From Micromonospora lutea (GTDB lineage Bacteria > Actinomycetota > Actinomycetes > Mycobacteriales > Micromonosporaceae), in assembly GCF_016863535.1 (NCBI RefSeq), contig NZ_BOPB01000028.1, positions 1 through 64,000 on the forward strand: a stretch of 64,000 nt of DNA, read 5' to 3'. Each line of letters begins with the position of its first letter. Within the stretch, counting starts at the first letter, position 1. A model generated the notes under the pieces. That model was not told the origin of the DNA, did no database searches, and was given only the letters and a program-made list of their open reading frames with translations. Positions 54,218 through 62,615 of the stretch are shown one piece after another. The position numbers and the translations under genes were made by a program.

Positions 54218-54910
54218 TCAGCCGACGGTGATTCCCAGCCGGTCGCGGAGGGCGGCATCCCCGGCGGCGGTGAGGCGTACGGCACGGCCGGATCCGATCC
54301 GCACCACCCAGCCGTTGCCGAGGAGCCGCTCGCACAGTTTCGCGCCGACCAACCCGCCGAGGTGCTCCCGTCGTTCCGTCCAGTCGAGGCAAGCTCGTAC
54401 CAGCGGGCGGCGGCCTGGCCGGGGCTGCGCCGGATCCCAACCGAGCAGCTCGATCAGCCAGGACCGGCCGGCCGGAGTGAGGGCGAAGCCGACGCTGTCC
54501 AGCAGCCCTCGCCCGATCATCGCCTCGGTCACCGTCACGCCGAGGCGTCCGGCCAGGTGGTCGTAGCAGGTCCGGCCCCGGCGCAGGGCCGCGCTGGCGG
54601 TGGCCGCCCGCAACCCACCGGTCCGGGCGGGACGCGGCTCGAACCGGGCCGCCAGGTCCTCCAGCAGTTGCGCCACCGAGGGGTCGGCGAGCTGCACGTA
54701 CCGGTGCCGACCCTGACGCCGTTGGACCAGCAGGCCGCCCTCGACGAGACGGTGCAGGTGCCCGGTGGCGGTGGAGGGCGCGACGCCCGCGTGTGCGGCG
54801 AGTTCGCTCGCGGTCCACGCCCGACCGTCGAGCAGCGCGAGGCAGATCCCCGCGCGGGTCTCGTCGGCCAGCAGCGCCGCGAGCCCGGCGAGGTCAGCAG
54901 CGGAGATCAC
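54218..54910 (-). CDS. ArsR-like winged-helix regulator
   Basis: A 230-aa protein with an N-terminal ArsR-type HTH (about 10-80; TASELAAHAGVAPSTATGHL, about 33-52) and an extra C-terminal winged-helix-like domain (about 105-225). It has no metal motif. The start is GTG 54910, 6 bases after GACAAT (leaderless). It is divergent from the mini-P450/PEP-mutase pair, 63 bases away, and is the likely regulator. Confidence 0.8.
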   Translation of the reverse strand: MISAADLAGLAALLADETRAGICLALLDGRAWTASELAAHAGVAPSTATGHLHRLVEGGLLVQRRQGRHRYVQLADPSVAQLLEDLAARFEPRPARTGGLRAATASAALRRGRTCYDHLAGRLGVTVTEAMIGRGLLDSVGFALTPAGRSWLIELLGWDPAQPRPGRRPLVRACLDWTERREHLGGLVGAKLCERLLGNGWVVRIGSGRAVRLTAAGDAALRDRLGITVG

Positions 54911-54973
54911 CGACCCATTGTCGGGTACGACAGTTCGGTGCCCACCGAAGCATCGTGACCGTAGCCTCGCCGC

Positions 54974-55636
54974 ATGCAGGAGATCCTCGGCCGCACGGCC
55001 GCCCGCGCGGTGTTGACCGACCCGACCTTCGTGGTGCCGCCCGTCCCACCCGCGTCCACCGGCGTCGCCTGGCTGCGCGCCACGGTGGGCCGGTTCAGTT
55101 CGGGTATCGAGTACGAGCGGCGGCGTGGGTTGTCCGTCGCGATCCTGGACGCGATCCCGCTGGAGCCGCTACGCCATGCCGGTGACTCCCACCCGGTGGC
55201 GGTCCTGGCTCGCCGGCTGGGAGTCACCCATCCCGTGCTGGAGTTGATCCGCGATGTGGCGCAGGCGTACCAGCCCGGCACCGGCGACGAATCGCGAGCC
55301 GACGCCGCCGTGCACCGGCTGGTGGCGGTGTTCGGTGGCAGGTTCGACGAGCCGACCGCGGCCCGCATCGGCGTACTCGTCCAGGCGTGCGAGGCGACGG
55401 CCGCCCTGATCGACCGGAGCCGGTACCGTCGCGTCGACGATGTGTTGCGCGACGATCCGCCGGTGCCGGCGACCAGGCGGCAGGCGACGGTCACCGTCAC
55501 CGTGGCCGGCGTGACCGTCGAGGCCGGTGAGGTCGTGCGGGTACCCCTGGCCGGTGACCTGGCGTTCGGCGCGGGACCCCGACGCTGCCCCGGCCGCGAC
55601 CACGCCCTCGCGTTGGTGGCTGGAGCACACGAATGA
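54974..55636 (+). CDS. Miniature cytochrome P450-like protein
   Basis: A 220-aa protein that reads as a compressed P450. The haem-thiolate loop FGAGPRRCPGRD (198-209) has Cys205; the K-helix ExxR is Asp156-x-x-Arg159 followed by DDPPVPATRR; the I-helix motif is reduced to QACEATAALI (137-146). The N-terminal AARAVLTDPTFVVPP (9-23) also resembles the P450 start, but about 180 residues of the fold are missing. Whether it binds haem is unknown; the changed ExxR argues for altered function. ATG 54974 lies 6 bases after TAGCCT. It overlaps the next gene by 4 bases. Confidence 0.65.
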   Translation: MQEILGRTAARAVLTDPTFVVPPVPPASTGVAWLRATVGRFSSGIEYERRRGLSVAILDAIPLEPLRHAGDSHPVAVLARRLGVTHPVLELIRDVAQAYQPGTGDESRADAAVHRLVAVFGGRFDEPTAARIGVLVQACEATAALIDRSRYRRVDDVLRDDPPVPATRRQATVTVTVAGVTVEAGEVVRVPLAGDLAFGAGPRRCPGRDHALALVAGAHE

Positions 55637-56388
55637 GCGGCTTCGCGGCGCTGCACCGCACCGGTGATCCGCTGGTGCTACCGAATGTCTGGGACGTCGC
55701 GTCGGCCCGGTTGCTGGCCGAGGCCGGATTCGCCGCACTCGGCACCACCAGTCTCGGCGTCGCGGCCACCAACGGCCTGCCCGACGGCGCGGGTGCCACC
55801 GGCGCCGAGACCCTGGCGCTCGTGCGCCGGCTGGCGGCACTGCCGGTACACCTCACCGTTGACATCGAGATCGGATCGGTCGCCATGGCGGTCGCGGTGG
55901 CCGAGGCCGGCGCGGTGGGCGTCAACGTGGAGGACGCGATGGGCCCGGCACCCGAGCACGCGGCGTTGATCCGGTCGGTGAAGCGGGAAGCGCCGGGACT
56001 GTTCGTCAATGCCCGTACCGACACGCACTGGCAGCGGAACGGTGACCTGACGGAGGCGATCAGTCGAATCCGACGCTACGCGGACGCCGGTGCGGACGGC
56101 GTCTTCGTCCCCGGTCTGGCCGAGCCCGCCGACATCGCGGCGGTCGTCGCCGCCGTGGACGTACCGGTGAACATCCTGTTCCTGCCGGACCGGCACACCG
56201 TGGCCGCCCTGGCCGAGCTGGGTGTGCGGCGGATCAGCAGCGGCTCCCTGCTGTTCCGGGCGGCCGTGGCCGCCGTCGTGGACACCGCGACAGCGGTACG
56301 CGACGGGCGCATCGTACGCCCCGACCTCCCGCCGTACGCCGAGGTGAACGTCGGGTCTGACGGGCGTTCCGGCCTGCAGTGTCGGTGA
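55633..56388 (+). CDS. Isocitrate lyase/PEP mutase-family enzyme
   Basis: A 251-aa (beta/alpha)8 enzyme of the PEP mutase/isocitrate lyase superfamily. Characteristic pieces are PNVWDVASARLLAEAGF (about 17-33), the metal-binding acidic TVDIEIG and NVEDAMGPA (about 76-108) and NARTDTHW (about 124-131). Likely a C-C or P-C lyase acting on a 2- or 3-carbon acid. It is translationally coupled (ATGA) with the mini-P450. Confidence 0.85.
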   Translation: MSGFAALHRTGDPLVLPNVWDVASARLLAEAGFAALGTTSLGVAATNGLPDGAGATGAETLALVRRLAALPVHLTVDIEIGSVAMAVAVAEAGAVGVNVEDAMGPAPEHAALIRSVKREAPGLFVNARTDTHWQRNGDLTEAISRIRRYADAGADGVFVPGLAEPADIAAVVAAVDVPVNILFLPDRHTVAALAELGVRRISSGSLLFRAAVAAVVDTATAVRDGRIVRPDLPPYAEVNVGSDGRSGLQCR

Positions 56389-56441
56389 GACCGTCGCACG
56401 GTCAGCCGCGCCGCACCTTGCTCTCGGTCACTCCCCAGCGG

Positions 56442-57188
56442 TCAACGAGCATCGGTCCGCCGTCCGGCCCGGCCCAGCACCAGCGTGGTGCGCAGGTCGA
56501 GCGTCACGGTGCCGCCGAACTCGTCGACAAGTCGGCCGAGCGCGGTCAGGCCGCGTTGCTGCTGCTCCCGCGAGCGGGTCAGGAACGGCCCGAAGGTGCG
56601 GACCAGGTCGAGATAGCGTTCCTTGGCCAGTGGCAGTTCGTGACGGAAGACCTCCTTGCGGACGTCGAGGAACTGCCCGTGTTCGACGACGTCCTGATGG
56701 AACCAGTCCGCGGGCCGTTCCCGTACGGTCGGATCGATCGCGTGCAGCGCGGCTCGGACCGCCGCACGTTGCTCGGGATCGGCGTAGTCGTAACGATGTC
56801 CGAAGATCGCCAGAGTGCCGTCCGGCGTCAGTGCCTGCCGGGCGCGCGTGTTGCGGGTGACCGGGTCCAGCCAGTGCCAGGCCATCGCGCAGGCCAGCAC
56901 GTCGACTCCACCGGCAGGCGGCACCCATTGTTCGAAGGTGTCGCCGTGGACACGAACGTGGGGAAACCGAGTGGCCAGCAGCGCCGCCATTCGCGGGTCG
57001 GGTTCGAGGCAGATCAGAGGCGCGCCGATCCGGGCGAGTACCTCGGTTCCCATGCCGGTGCCGGCACCGATCTCGACAACCGACCTCGGCGTGCCGCCGT
57101 GGTAGGCGACGATGTGGTCGGCGATCTCAGGCGGATAGCCCGGCCGGACGCTCTGGTACAGCTCGGCCGTGGACCCGAAGACGTCCAT
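56442..57188 (-). CDS. Class I SAM-dependent methyltransferase
   Basis: A 248-aa methyltransferase. Motif I VVEIGAGTGMGTEVLAR (about 37-53) binds S-adenosylmethionine; motif II region DVLACAMAWHWLD (about 95-107) follows. The substrate is unknown. It begins at ATG 57188, sharing a TGATG with the TetR stop, so the two genes are coupled and TetR probably controls both. Confidence 0.83.
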   Translation of the reverse strand: MDVFGSTAELYQSVRPGYPPEIADHIVAYHGGTPRSVVEIGAGTGMGTEVLARIGAPLICLEPDPRMAALLATRFPHVRVHGDTFEQWVPPAGGVDVLACAMAWHWLDPVTRNTRARQALTPDGTLAIFGHRYDYADPEQRAAVRAALHAIDPTVRERPADWFHQDVVEHGQFLDVRKEVFRHELPLAKERYLDLVRTFGPFLTRSREQQQRGLTALGRLVDEFGGTVTLDLRTTLVLGRAGRRTDAR

Positions 57189-57742
57189 CACGTCACTCCT
57201 TCGGTCGTCGCGTCGCGTAGGGAGTCGAGCGCGGCCTGGCTGCCCTCGCTCAGGTCCATGCCCAGCGCCTGGAGCATCACCACCAACGCGCCGAGTGCGA
57301 GCGTGCCGCGCAACTCCTGCGGTCCGGCGGAGGACAACCGCGCGGCGTGCTCCAGGATGCGGCCGATCACGGCCCGGCTGTGCGCCGCGACCTCCTGGTC
57401 GGAGCGGGCCACGGCGCAGGCCTGCAACCACAGGCCGGTCACGACGCCGTCGGCGATCAGCGCCCGGAAGCCGGCACGCATCGCCGGTAGCGGATCGTCC
57501 GGGTGCTGGGCGGCCGTCTGGTCGAGCACCTGCCGGATCCGGGCCTCCAACTCATCAAGGCAGGCCAGGAAGAGGTTGCGCTTACTGCCGAACAGCCGGA
57601 AGACGTACGGCTGTGACACGCCCATCTGGTCGGCCACCTTCTGCATCGACGCCGTCGTCAACCCGTGGTCGGCGAAGACCCGCATGCCGATGTCGATCGC
57701 GTCCGCACGCCGCCGTCGGGCCGTACTGCGTTGCTCCGTCAC
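57188..57742 (-). CDS. TetR-family transcriptional regulator
   Basis: A 184-aa TetR repressor: N-terminal HTH (about 12-60; TASMQKVADQMGVSQPYVFR) and a helical ligand domain. The start is GTG 57742. Directly upstream lies the inverted repeat GTAACCACTTAC (57761-57772), a likely operator. It is cotranscribed with the methyltransferase. Confidence 0.87.
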   Translation of the reverse strand: MTEQRSTARRRRADAIDIGMRVFADHGLTTASMQKVADQMGVSQPYVFRLFGSKRNLFLACLDELEARIRQVLDQTAAQHPDDPLPAMRAGFRALIADGVVTGLWLQACAVARSDQEVAAHSRAVIGRILEHAARLSSAGPQELRGTLALGALVVMLQALGMDLSEGSQAALDSLRDATTEGVT

Positions 57743-57760
57743 CCCCGGAGCCTGACATTA

Positions 57761-57772
57761 GTAACCACTTAC
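57761..57772. promoter_or_regulatory. Probable TetR operator
   Basis: GTAA-CCAC-TTAC is an inverted repeat 19 bases upstream of the TetR start codon. It shares the 11-mer AGTAACCACTT (57760-57770) with the ArsR operator at 39204-39214. Confidence 0.5.
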
Positions 57773-57902
57773 AAACAAGTTCTCCGCGTAACGTGCGAGC
57801 ATGTCTCTTGTCACCTCTGCTCGACCGCAGCGCCGCTGTCGCCGCGCCGGCGATACCGCTGTGGGGGAGTAGGTTGGCAACAGCGGGAGGAGGCCGGTCA
57901 CG

Positions 57903-58148
57903 ATGATCCCGACACTGATCCTGTTCGGTCTGTTGCTCGTCCGTTGGTGGCGGACGGCCCTCGTCACCGTCGCCCTGGGCTGGCCGGCCCTGCTCGTCGT
58001 GTCGGATCTGACGGGCGTCGGCCCAGGGTTGCTGGGGGCGTCCGGCCTCGCCGTCGTCAACACCGCCGTCGGCGTGCTGATCCACCGGGGCATCCTGCTG
58101 ATCATCCGGCAACGACGCTGCCGGGTTCCGCCAGGCGGGGGCGCGTAG
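57903..58148 (+). CDS. Small membrane protein
   Basis: An 81-aa protein with two hydrophobic helices (about 3-21 and 24-60 in part, interrupted by SDLTGVGPG) and a basic tail (RQRRCR). ATG 57903 has a strong GGGAGGAGG at 57885-57893. No family recognised. Its 3' end abuts the AraC remnant. Confidence 0.6.
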   Translation: MIPTLILFGLLLVRWWRTALVTVALGWPALLVVSDLTGVGPGLLGASGLAVVNTAVGVLIHRGILLIIRQRRCRVPPGGGA

Positions 58149-58457
58149 GGTGAAGTCGATGGTGGCAGCGCGCTCCGCGCCGAACTCCCGCTCGGTCAGC
58201 CACAGCCCCAGGTCGATGCCGGCGCTCAACGCACTCTCAGCCGCACCTTCGCCAAGGAGTTGGGCACCAGCCCTCGCGCCTGGCTGATCGCGGCCCGACT
58301 CCGCCTGGCCTGCACCCTGCTCGAAAGCGGCGATCTGACCGTCGAGGAGATCGCCCGACGCAGCGGACTGGGCAGCGCCGCCAACCTCCGGCTTCAGTTC
58401 CGCAGGGCCTACGCCACCACCCCGCTCGCCTACCGGGCCGCATTCCAGCACCGCTGA
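58149..58457 (+). pseudogene. Scrambled remnant of an AraC/GlxA-type regulator
   Basis: From about 58221 to 58457 the + strand encodes a good AraC-type C-terminal HTH (RTLSRTFAKELGTSPRAWL, then TVEEIARRSGLGSAANLRLQ), but the frame has no start codon after the in-frame stop at 58146-58148 apart from TTG 58260 inside the domain. The adjacent 58140-58236, read on the minus strand, encodes SAGIDLGLWLTEREFGAE, like the end of the DJ-1-type sensor domain of GlxA regulators. The two halves face opposite directions, so an inversion with loss of about two thirds of the gene is likely. Confidence 0.5.
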
Positions 58458-58594
58458 TCCAATCGGCTGATGACCTCGCCGAGCGGCGCATCCGGGCCCG
58501 GGGTTGACCGCCTTCACTTCGCGCAACGTCGATTGAGCCGTTGAGTGGACCGACCCGCAGCCAGGCTCTGCCTCGGAATGGCAAGGTGGTGTCC

Positions 58595-58972
58595 ATGGAC
58601 AGGAAACAGGTCGCCGATTGGATCGCCGGCTACGAGCGGGTGTGGCGGACGCCGGGTACCCAGGGACTGGCCGCGCTCTTCACCGAGGACGCGAGCTATC
58701 AACAGGGGCCGTACTGGACGCCGGTTGTCGGCCTGCCGGCCATCGCCCAGATGTGGGAGAAGCAGCGCAAGGGCCCCGACGAGGTGTTTCAGATGACCGG
58801 TGAGATCGTCGCCGTCGACGGTGACACCGCTGTGGCGCGTCAGGAGGTCCGCTACGGCGACCCGGTCGACCAGGAGTACCGCGACCTCTGGGTCATGCGA
58901 TTCGCCGACGACGGACGGTGTCGGTCGTTCGAGGAGTGGCCGTTCTGGCCGGGACAGCAGCCGACCACCTGA
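58595..58972 (+). CDS. NTF2-like (SnoaL-type) protein
   Basis: A 125-aa cone-shaped NTF2-fold protein (VADWIAGYERVWRTPG, about 6-21; LFTEDASYQQGPYW, about 28-41; RDLWVMRFADDGR, about 95-107). Members are small enzymes or binding proteins with diverse substrates. ATG 58595 has AAGGTGG upstream. No operon partner. Confidence 0.77.
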   Translation: MDRKQVADWIAGYERVWRTPGTQGLAALFTEDASYQQGPYWTPVVGLPAIAQMWEKQRKGPDEVFQMTGEIVAVDGDTAVARQEVRYGDPVDQEYRDLWVMRFADDGRCRSFEEWPFWPGQQPTT

Positions 58973-59017
58973 TCAGGAGCCGCCGGACCACCGGCATCGG
59001 TCAGCTGCTGGACGGAC

Positions 59018-59626
59018 TCAGGTGGCGCTCGCGGCGATGGCCGCGTACCTGCGGTCCGGGCGTTCCGGGAACTGCTGTTGCAGGCGCTGACGTTCGGTGA
59101 AACCGGCCCGGGCCAGGTGGGCGGAGAATTCGTCGGCGGGCCAGCGGTACGCGGTGCGGACCTTGTGATCGAATTCGGTCACCTCGTCGTCGCTGTCGAA
59201 GAAGCCGATCACCAGTCTCCCGGTAGGCGCCAGCATCCGGCGGAACTCGGCGAGCGCGAGGTCCAGTTCCGCTGGCGGCAGGTGAATTGTCGAGTACCAG
59301 GAGAGGATGCCGGCCACCGAGTGGTCGGGGACGTCCAGGTCGGTCATCGAACCGAGCCGGAAGACCGGCCCGGGAAAGTTCGCTCGGGCATGATCGATGA
59401 ACTCATCGACCAGGTCGACGCCGGTCACGTCGGCACCGAGTGAATGCAGGTAGGCGGTCCAGTGGCCGGGGCCGCAACCGAGATCGAGCACCGGTCCGTC
59501 CAGCCCGGCTAGGTGGCCCCGAATGAGGGCGAGGTCGTCGACGTGGGCCTGCCAGTCACCGTCGAACAGTGCGATGTACTGCGCTGACATGGACGAATAG
59601 GCATCCCGTACCGGCTGGTCGTTCAC
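59018..59626 (-). CDS. Class I SAM-dependent methyltransferase
   Basis: A 202-aa methyltransferase with motif I VLDLGCGPGHWTAYL (about 46-60), acidic loop GVDLVDEF (about 69-76) and ILSWYSTIHLPP (about 107-118). It resembles small-molecule methyltransferases; the substrate is unknown. GTG 59626 lies 6 bases after TACCGT, so the mRNA is probably leaderless. Confidence 0.85.
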   Translation of the reverse strand: MNDQPVRDAYSSMSAQYIALFDGDWQAHVDDLALIRGHLAGLDGPVLDLGCGPGHWTAYLHSLGADVTGVDLVDEFIDHARANFPGPVFRLGSMTDLDVPDHSVAGILSWYSTIHLPPAELDLALAEFRRMLAPTGRLVIGFFDSDDEVTEFDHKVRTAYRWPADEFSAHLARAGFTERQRLQQQFPERPDRRYAAIAASAT

Positions 59627-59716
59627 CGCGACACGGTAGCCCGGCGCACGGTGCTCAGGCGCGGCTGAGTACGGCGCCTCAGGCGGAACGAGGCGGCCGA
59701 TGCATAGGTTGGCACC

Positions 59717-59884
59717 ATGACCTCGACCGTCGAACTGGAGCGCCTCGTCCGGACATCAGACCTGCACGGCCTCGCCAGGCGGATGCAGCAGGCCGTCCTC
59801 GCCGCCGGCGCGCGGCCCGCGCACGACGACGTTTCCGAGGGCGTACGCGAGAAGCAGAACCTGCGCCCTGACGTGATCAGTTGA
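59717..59884 (+). CDS. Small hypothetical protein (55 aa)
   Basis: ATG 59717 lies 6 bases after TAGGTT and opens a 55-residue frame with the codon usage of neighbouring genes. The product is amphipathic and helical (VELERLVRTSDLHGLARRMQ) and ends polar. It could be a leaderless small gene or the N-terminal remnant of a larger one. No family recognised. Confidence 0.4.
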   Translation: MTSTVELERLVRTSDLHGLARRMQQAVLAAGARPAHDDVSEGVREKQNLRPDVIS

Positions 59885-59994
59885 TCCGGATCTGCCGCGA
59901 CCGGGCGGTCGCGTGCCCAGGACCTGCGGCCTGCTGTCGCCACCGGGTGACCGATCGCGGATATCTTGGGGCAGCGCGAACTCAGGGGGTAGTC

Positions 59995-60813
59995 ATGGGG
60001 GAAGTGGTGTGGCTGGGTCGGTACCCGGTCAAGTCCATGCGTGGCGAGGGCCTCATCGAGGCGCGCCTGGACGCCTCGGGCGTCGTGGGTGATCGCCGCT
60101 GTGCCCTGATCGACGAGGAGACCGGCCTGGTCGCCAGCGCGAAGAACCCTCGCAGGTGGCGCGCTCTGCTTTCGATGGCCGCTCGTCACGAGCCGGACGG
60201 CCGGGTGGTCGTCACCGGCCCCGACGGCGAGCAGATCCACACCGGCGCACCCACCGCCAACTCCGCACTGTCTCGAGTCCTGGGACGACCGGTACGGCTG
60301 ACTGACACCCTCCCGCAAGACGCGAGCATGGAACGGCTGACCCCGCCGACCGAGCCCGGCGCCGGAACGATCACCCACAGCAGGCTCGCGGCCGGCACCC
60401 CCGGCAACACCTTCGTCGACTTCGCCGCCGTCCACGTGATCACGACCGCCACCCTGGACGCCCTGGCCCGGCAGCACCCCGAGGGCCGAATGGACCCGCG
60501 ACGGTTCCGCCCGAACATCGTGGTGCGCATGGACGACCCCGCACCCTTCGCGGAGAACACCTGGCAAGACCAGACCATGACGGTCGCCGCCGACGCCAAG
60601 ATCCGTATCGTCGCACCCACCCCGCGCTGCGCGGTGCCCACCCTCGCCCAAGGCGCCGACCTGCCCGACGACCCAGCCGTGCTACGCACCGCCGCACGGC
60701 TCAACCGGGTTCCGGTCTTCGACCTCGGCAAACTGACCTGCATCGGCGCTTACGGCGCTGTCCAACGCGAGGGTCTGCTGCGGATCGGCGACCGCATCAC
60801 GATCGCCGCCTGA
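59995..60813 (+). CDS. MOSC-domain protein
   Basis: A 272-aa protein with an N-terminal MOSC_N beta-barrel (GRYPVKSMRGEGL, about 8-20) and a C-terminal MOSC domain with RRFRPNIVV (about 168-176) and the conserved Cys in PTPRCAVPT (about 207-215). MOSC proteins deliver sulfur or bind molybdenum cofactor, as in mARC-type reductases. ATG 59995 follows AGGGGG. Confidence 0.85.
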   Translation: MGEVVWLGRYPVKSMRGEGLIEARLDASGVVGDRRCALIDEETGLVASAKNPRRWRALLSMAARHEPDGRVVVTGPDGEQIHTGAPTANSALSRVLGRPVRLTDTLPQDASMERLTPPTEPGAGTITHSRLAAGTPGNTFVDFAAVHVITTATLDALARQHPEGRMDPRRFRPNIVVRMDDPAPFAENTWQDQTMTVAADAKIRIVAPTPRCAVPTLAQGADLPDDPAVLRTAARLNRVPVFDLGKLTCIGAYGAVQREGLLRIGDRITIAA

Positions 60814-60940
60814 CACGGCACCCCCACCAGGCCGACGTACGACGCCCGCTCCTGCCGACTGGCACTGACCCGCCCGGCGGCGACGCCAAAGTGGCGACAG
60901 CCGCTTGTGGAGCGGTGGCGTCTTCGTGGGGCTACGGCGG

Positions 60941-61909
60941 TCAGTAGCGGATCAACCGGTGCAGCCGGAGGAACGTCTCGGTGAAGCCGAGCGCGGGCCA
61001 CGCCCGGGAGGAGAGCAGATTGGTCACTCGCCAATCGGTGACCACGCTGTCGAAACCGGCCGACACGGCCCAGTCGATGACGGCGGTGCCGAGGGCTCGC
61101 CCCGCGCCGGCGCCACGGGCGTGCGGGAGGACCGCCGCGAACCCAAGGAACCCGGCGTGCTCCGGGCGGGCCAGGCTCAGGTGCGTGCTCGACTTCTCCA
61201 GCGCGCAGCCGATGGCAGACCCGATGACTCGGCCATCCGCTTCGGCCACGAAGGTGGTGTACGCGGGGTCGTCGAAGTCGGCCTCCCATTCGGCGACGGA
61301 TTCCTCCAGCGTGCCCATCGGTCCGGCGGAGAACGTCGGGGACTGAGCGTGATGCAGTGGCAACTCACGATCGAGTTGGGCGAGTGCCGGGATGTCGACC
61401 CGGGACGCGCGGCGCACCGACAGGCCGGCCGGCATGACGGTTGCCGGCGGGGCGGCGGGCCGGATGGCGTGTGCGTGCTGCTGGCCGAAGCCCAGCCGGA
61501 ACCACGCCTGCACCAGCTCCGCGTCGTGCGCCGGCACGACCACGTAGTGCGCGGTGCGGCCCTCGTCGACCCAGCGGGCGGCGGCTGCCGCGTACAGGTC
61601 GCGGATCAACTCGGGATCGACGACCGCCAGCCCGGCGGCCTCCACCCAGATGTTCGGTCCCCACAGCGGTGACGGCTTCGGGGCACCGAGCACGAAGCCC
61701 ACCGTGACACCGGCGCGGTACGCGACAGCGCCCGACGCGTCAGGTGTCTGGTACGCGGCGGTCAGTTCCGCCAGCGCCGTGGCGGCGTCCTCGAACCGTG
61801 CGGACAGCAGCGGCTGGGTGGCACGGTGCCGACGGTGCCGGTTGGCCAGCAACACGCTGCAAGCAGTCAGATCGGCGGCCGTGAGCGGCCGTAGCTCTGT
61901 CCGGGACAC
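60941..61909 (-). CDS. GNAT-family N-acetyltransferase (tandem domains)
   Basis: A 322-aa protein with two GNAT folds. The C-terminal one is intact, with the acetyl-CoA pyrophosphate loop VLPHARGAGAGRALG (about 261-275); the N-terminal half (about 1-150) has the fold pattern but no clear loop. Such tandem GNATs include mycothiol synthase, but the similarity is too loose to name it. GTG 61909 lies 7 bases after TAGGCT (leaderless); GTG 61927 would start inside that box. Confidence 0.8.
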   Translation of the reverse strand: MSRTELRPLTAADLTACSVLLANRHRRHRATQPLLSARFEDAATALAELTAAYQTPDASGAVAYRAGVTVGFVLGAPKPSPLWGPNIWVEAAGLAVVDPELIRDLYAAAAARWVDEGRTAHYVVVPAHDAELVQAWFRLGFGQQHAHAIRPAAPPATVMPAGLSVRRASRVDIPALAQLDRELPLHHAQSPTFSAGPMGTLEESVAEWEADFDDPAYTTFVAEADGRVIGSAIGCALEKSSTHLSLARPEHAGFLGFAAVLPHARGAGAGRALGTAVIDWAVSAGFDSVVTDWRVTNLLSSRAWPALGFTETFLRLHRLIRY

Positions 61910-61942
61910 GGCCGGCAGCCTATGCACCCACCGGCGTCGCGG

Positions 61943-62593
61943 TCACTCGGATTTCTCGGCGGCGGGTGCCCCCGCGTCGGCGAGAACCGGCTGCCGCAGG
62001 ATGGTGCGCTGTTTCTCGGGTGCTACCCGTCGGAAGTCACTGAGATAGATCTCGTGGTGCTTCCCGGTCATCCGCAGCCCCTGGGCGGGGATGAACTCGT
62101 CGTGCAGGTGGGCGAGCACGGCTGCCTCGTCATCGAAGGAGCCGACGTGCAGAGTCTGCACACACCGCCCTTCGGACAGGGTCTCCAGCCGGATGTCAGC
62201 GAGGCGTGCCGGCCGGTTCTTCGTTCCGGCCTGCTCGACGGCGGTGTCGACCATGGCCTCGTCGATCCAGTCCGGAATCATGAGCAGCAGGGTCCAGTTC
62301 CACAGTGACTTGTCCCGTGACGTGGTGAAGGCAGCCATGTCCTCGGCCCACCACAGGCCCTCCAGGGGCGGAACGACGTAGTCGCGCCCGAGGTCGCGTT
62401 TGCTGGCGAACTTGAGCTTGTACGCCACGGGATAAAGCGCTTCGACAGCGGTGGCGAAGGCCGGTGCGGTGTTGGGGTCGCCGTGGCCGTCGATCATGAG
62501 GTACCGCATGTCGGGTACGTCCACGATCCGGAACTGCCCTCGTCGTGCCTGGTAGGCGTCGCAGGTCTTCTTGAAGTCGGTCTTGTCTGTCAT
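61943..62593 (-). CDS. GyrI-like small-molecule-binding domain protein
   Basis: A 216-aa stand-alone GyrI-like (SHS2) protein: VDVPDMRYLMIDGHGDPN (about 25-42), YVVPPLEGLWWAEDM (about 74-88) and CVQTLHVGSFDDEAAVL (about 146-162) with the conserved Glu/Trp of the ligand pocket. Relatives bind or hydrolyse cyclopropanoid toxins. It has no DNA-binding domain. ATG 62593; 23 bases downstream of the VOC gene and likely in one transcript with it. Confidence 0.82.
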   Translation of the reverse strand: MTDKTDFKKTCDAYQARRGQFRIVDVPDMRYLMIDGHGDPNTAPAFATAVEALYPVAYKLKFASKRDLGRDYVVPPLEGLWWAEDMAAFTTSRDKSLWNWTLLLMIPDWIDEAMVDTAVEQAGTKNRPARLADIRLETLSEGRCVQTLHVGSFDDEAAVLAHLHDEFIPAQGLRMTGKHHEIYLSDFRRVAPEKQRTILRQPVLADAGAPAAEKSE

Positions 62594-62615
62594 CGGGTAC
62601 CTGAAACCGGGCCGG

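Noticed and set aside
58260-58457. Short AraC-like gene starting at TTG 58260
   Set aside because: The start would fall inside the HTH domain; the sequence similarity extends upstream without a start codon, so it is treated as a pseudogene.
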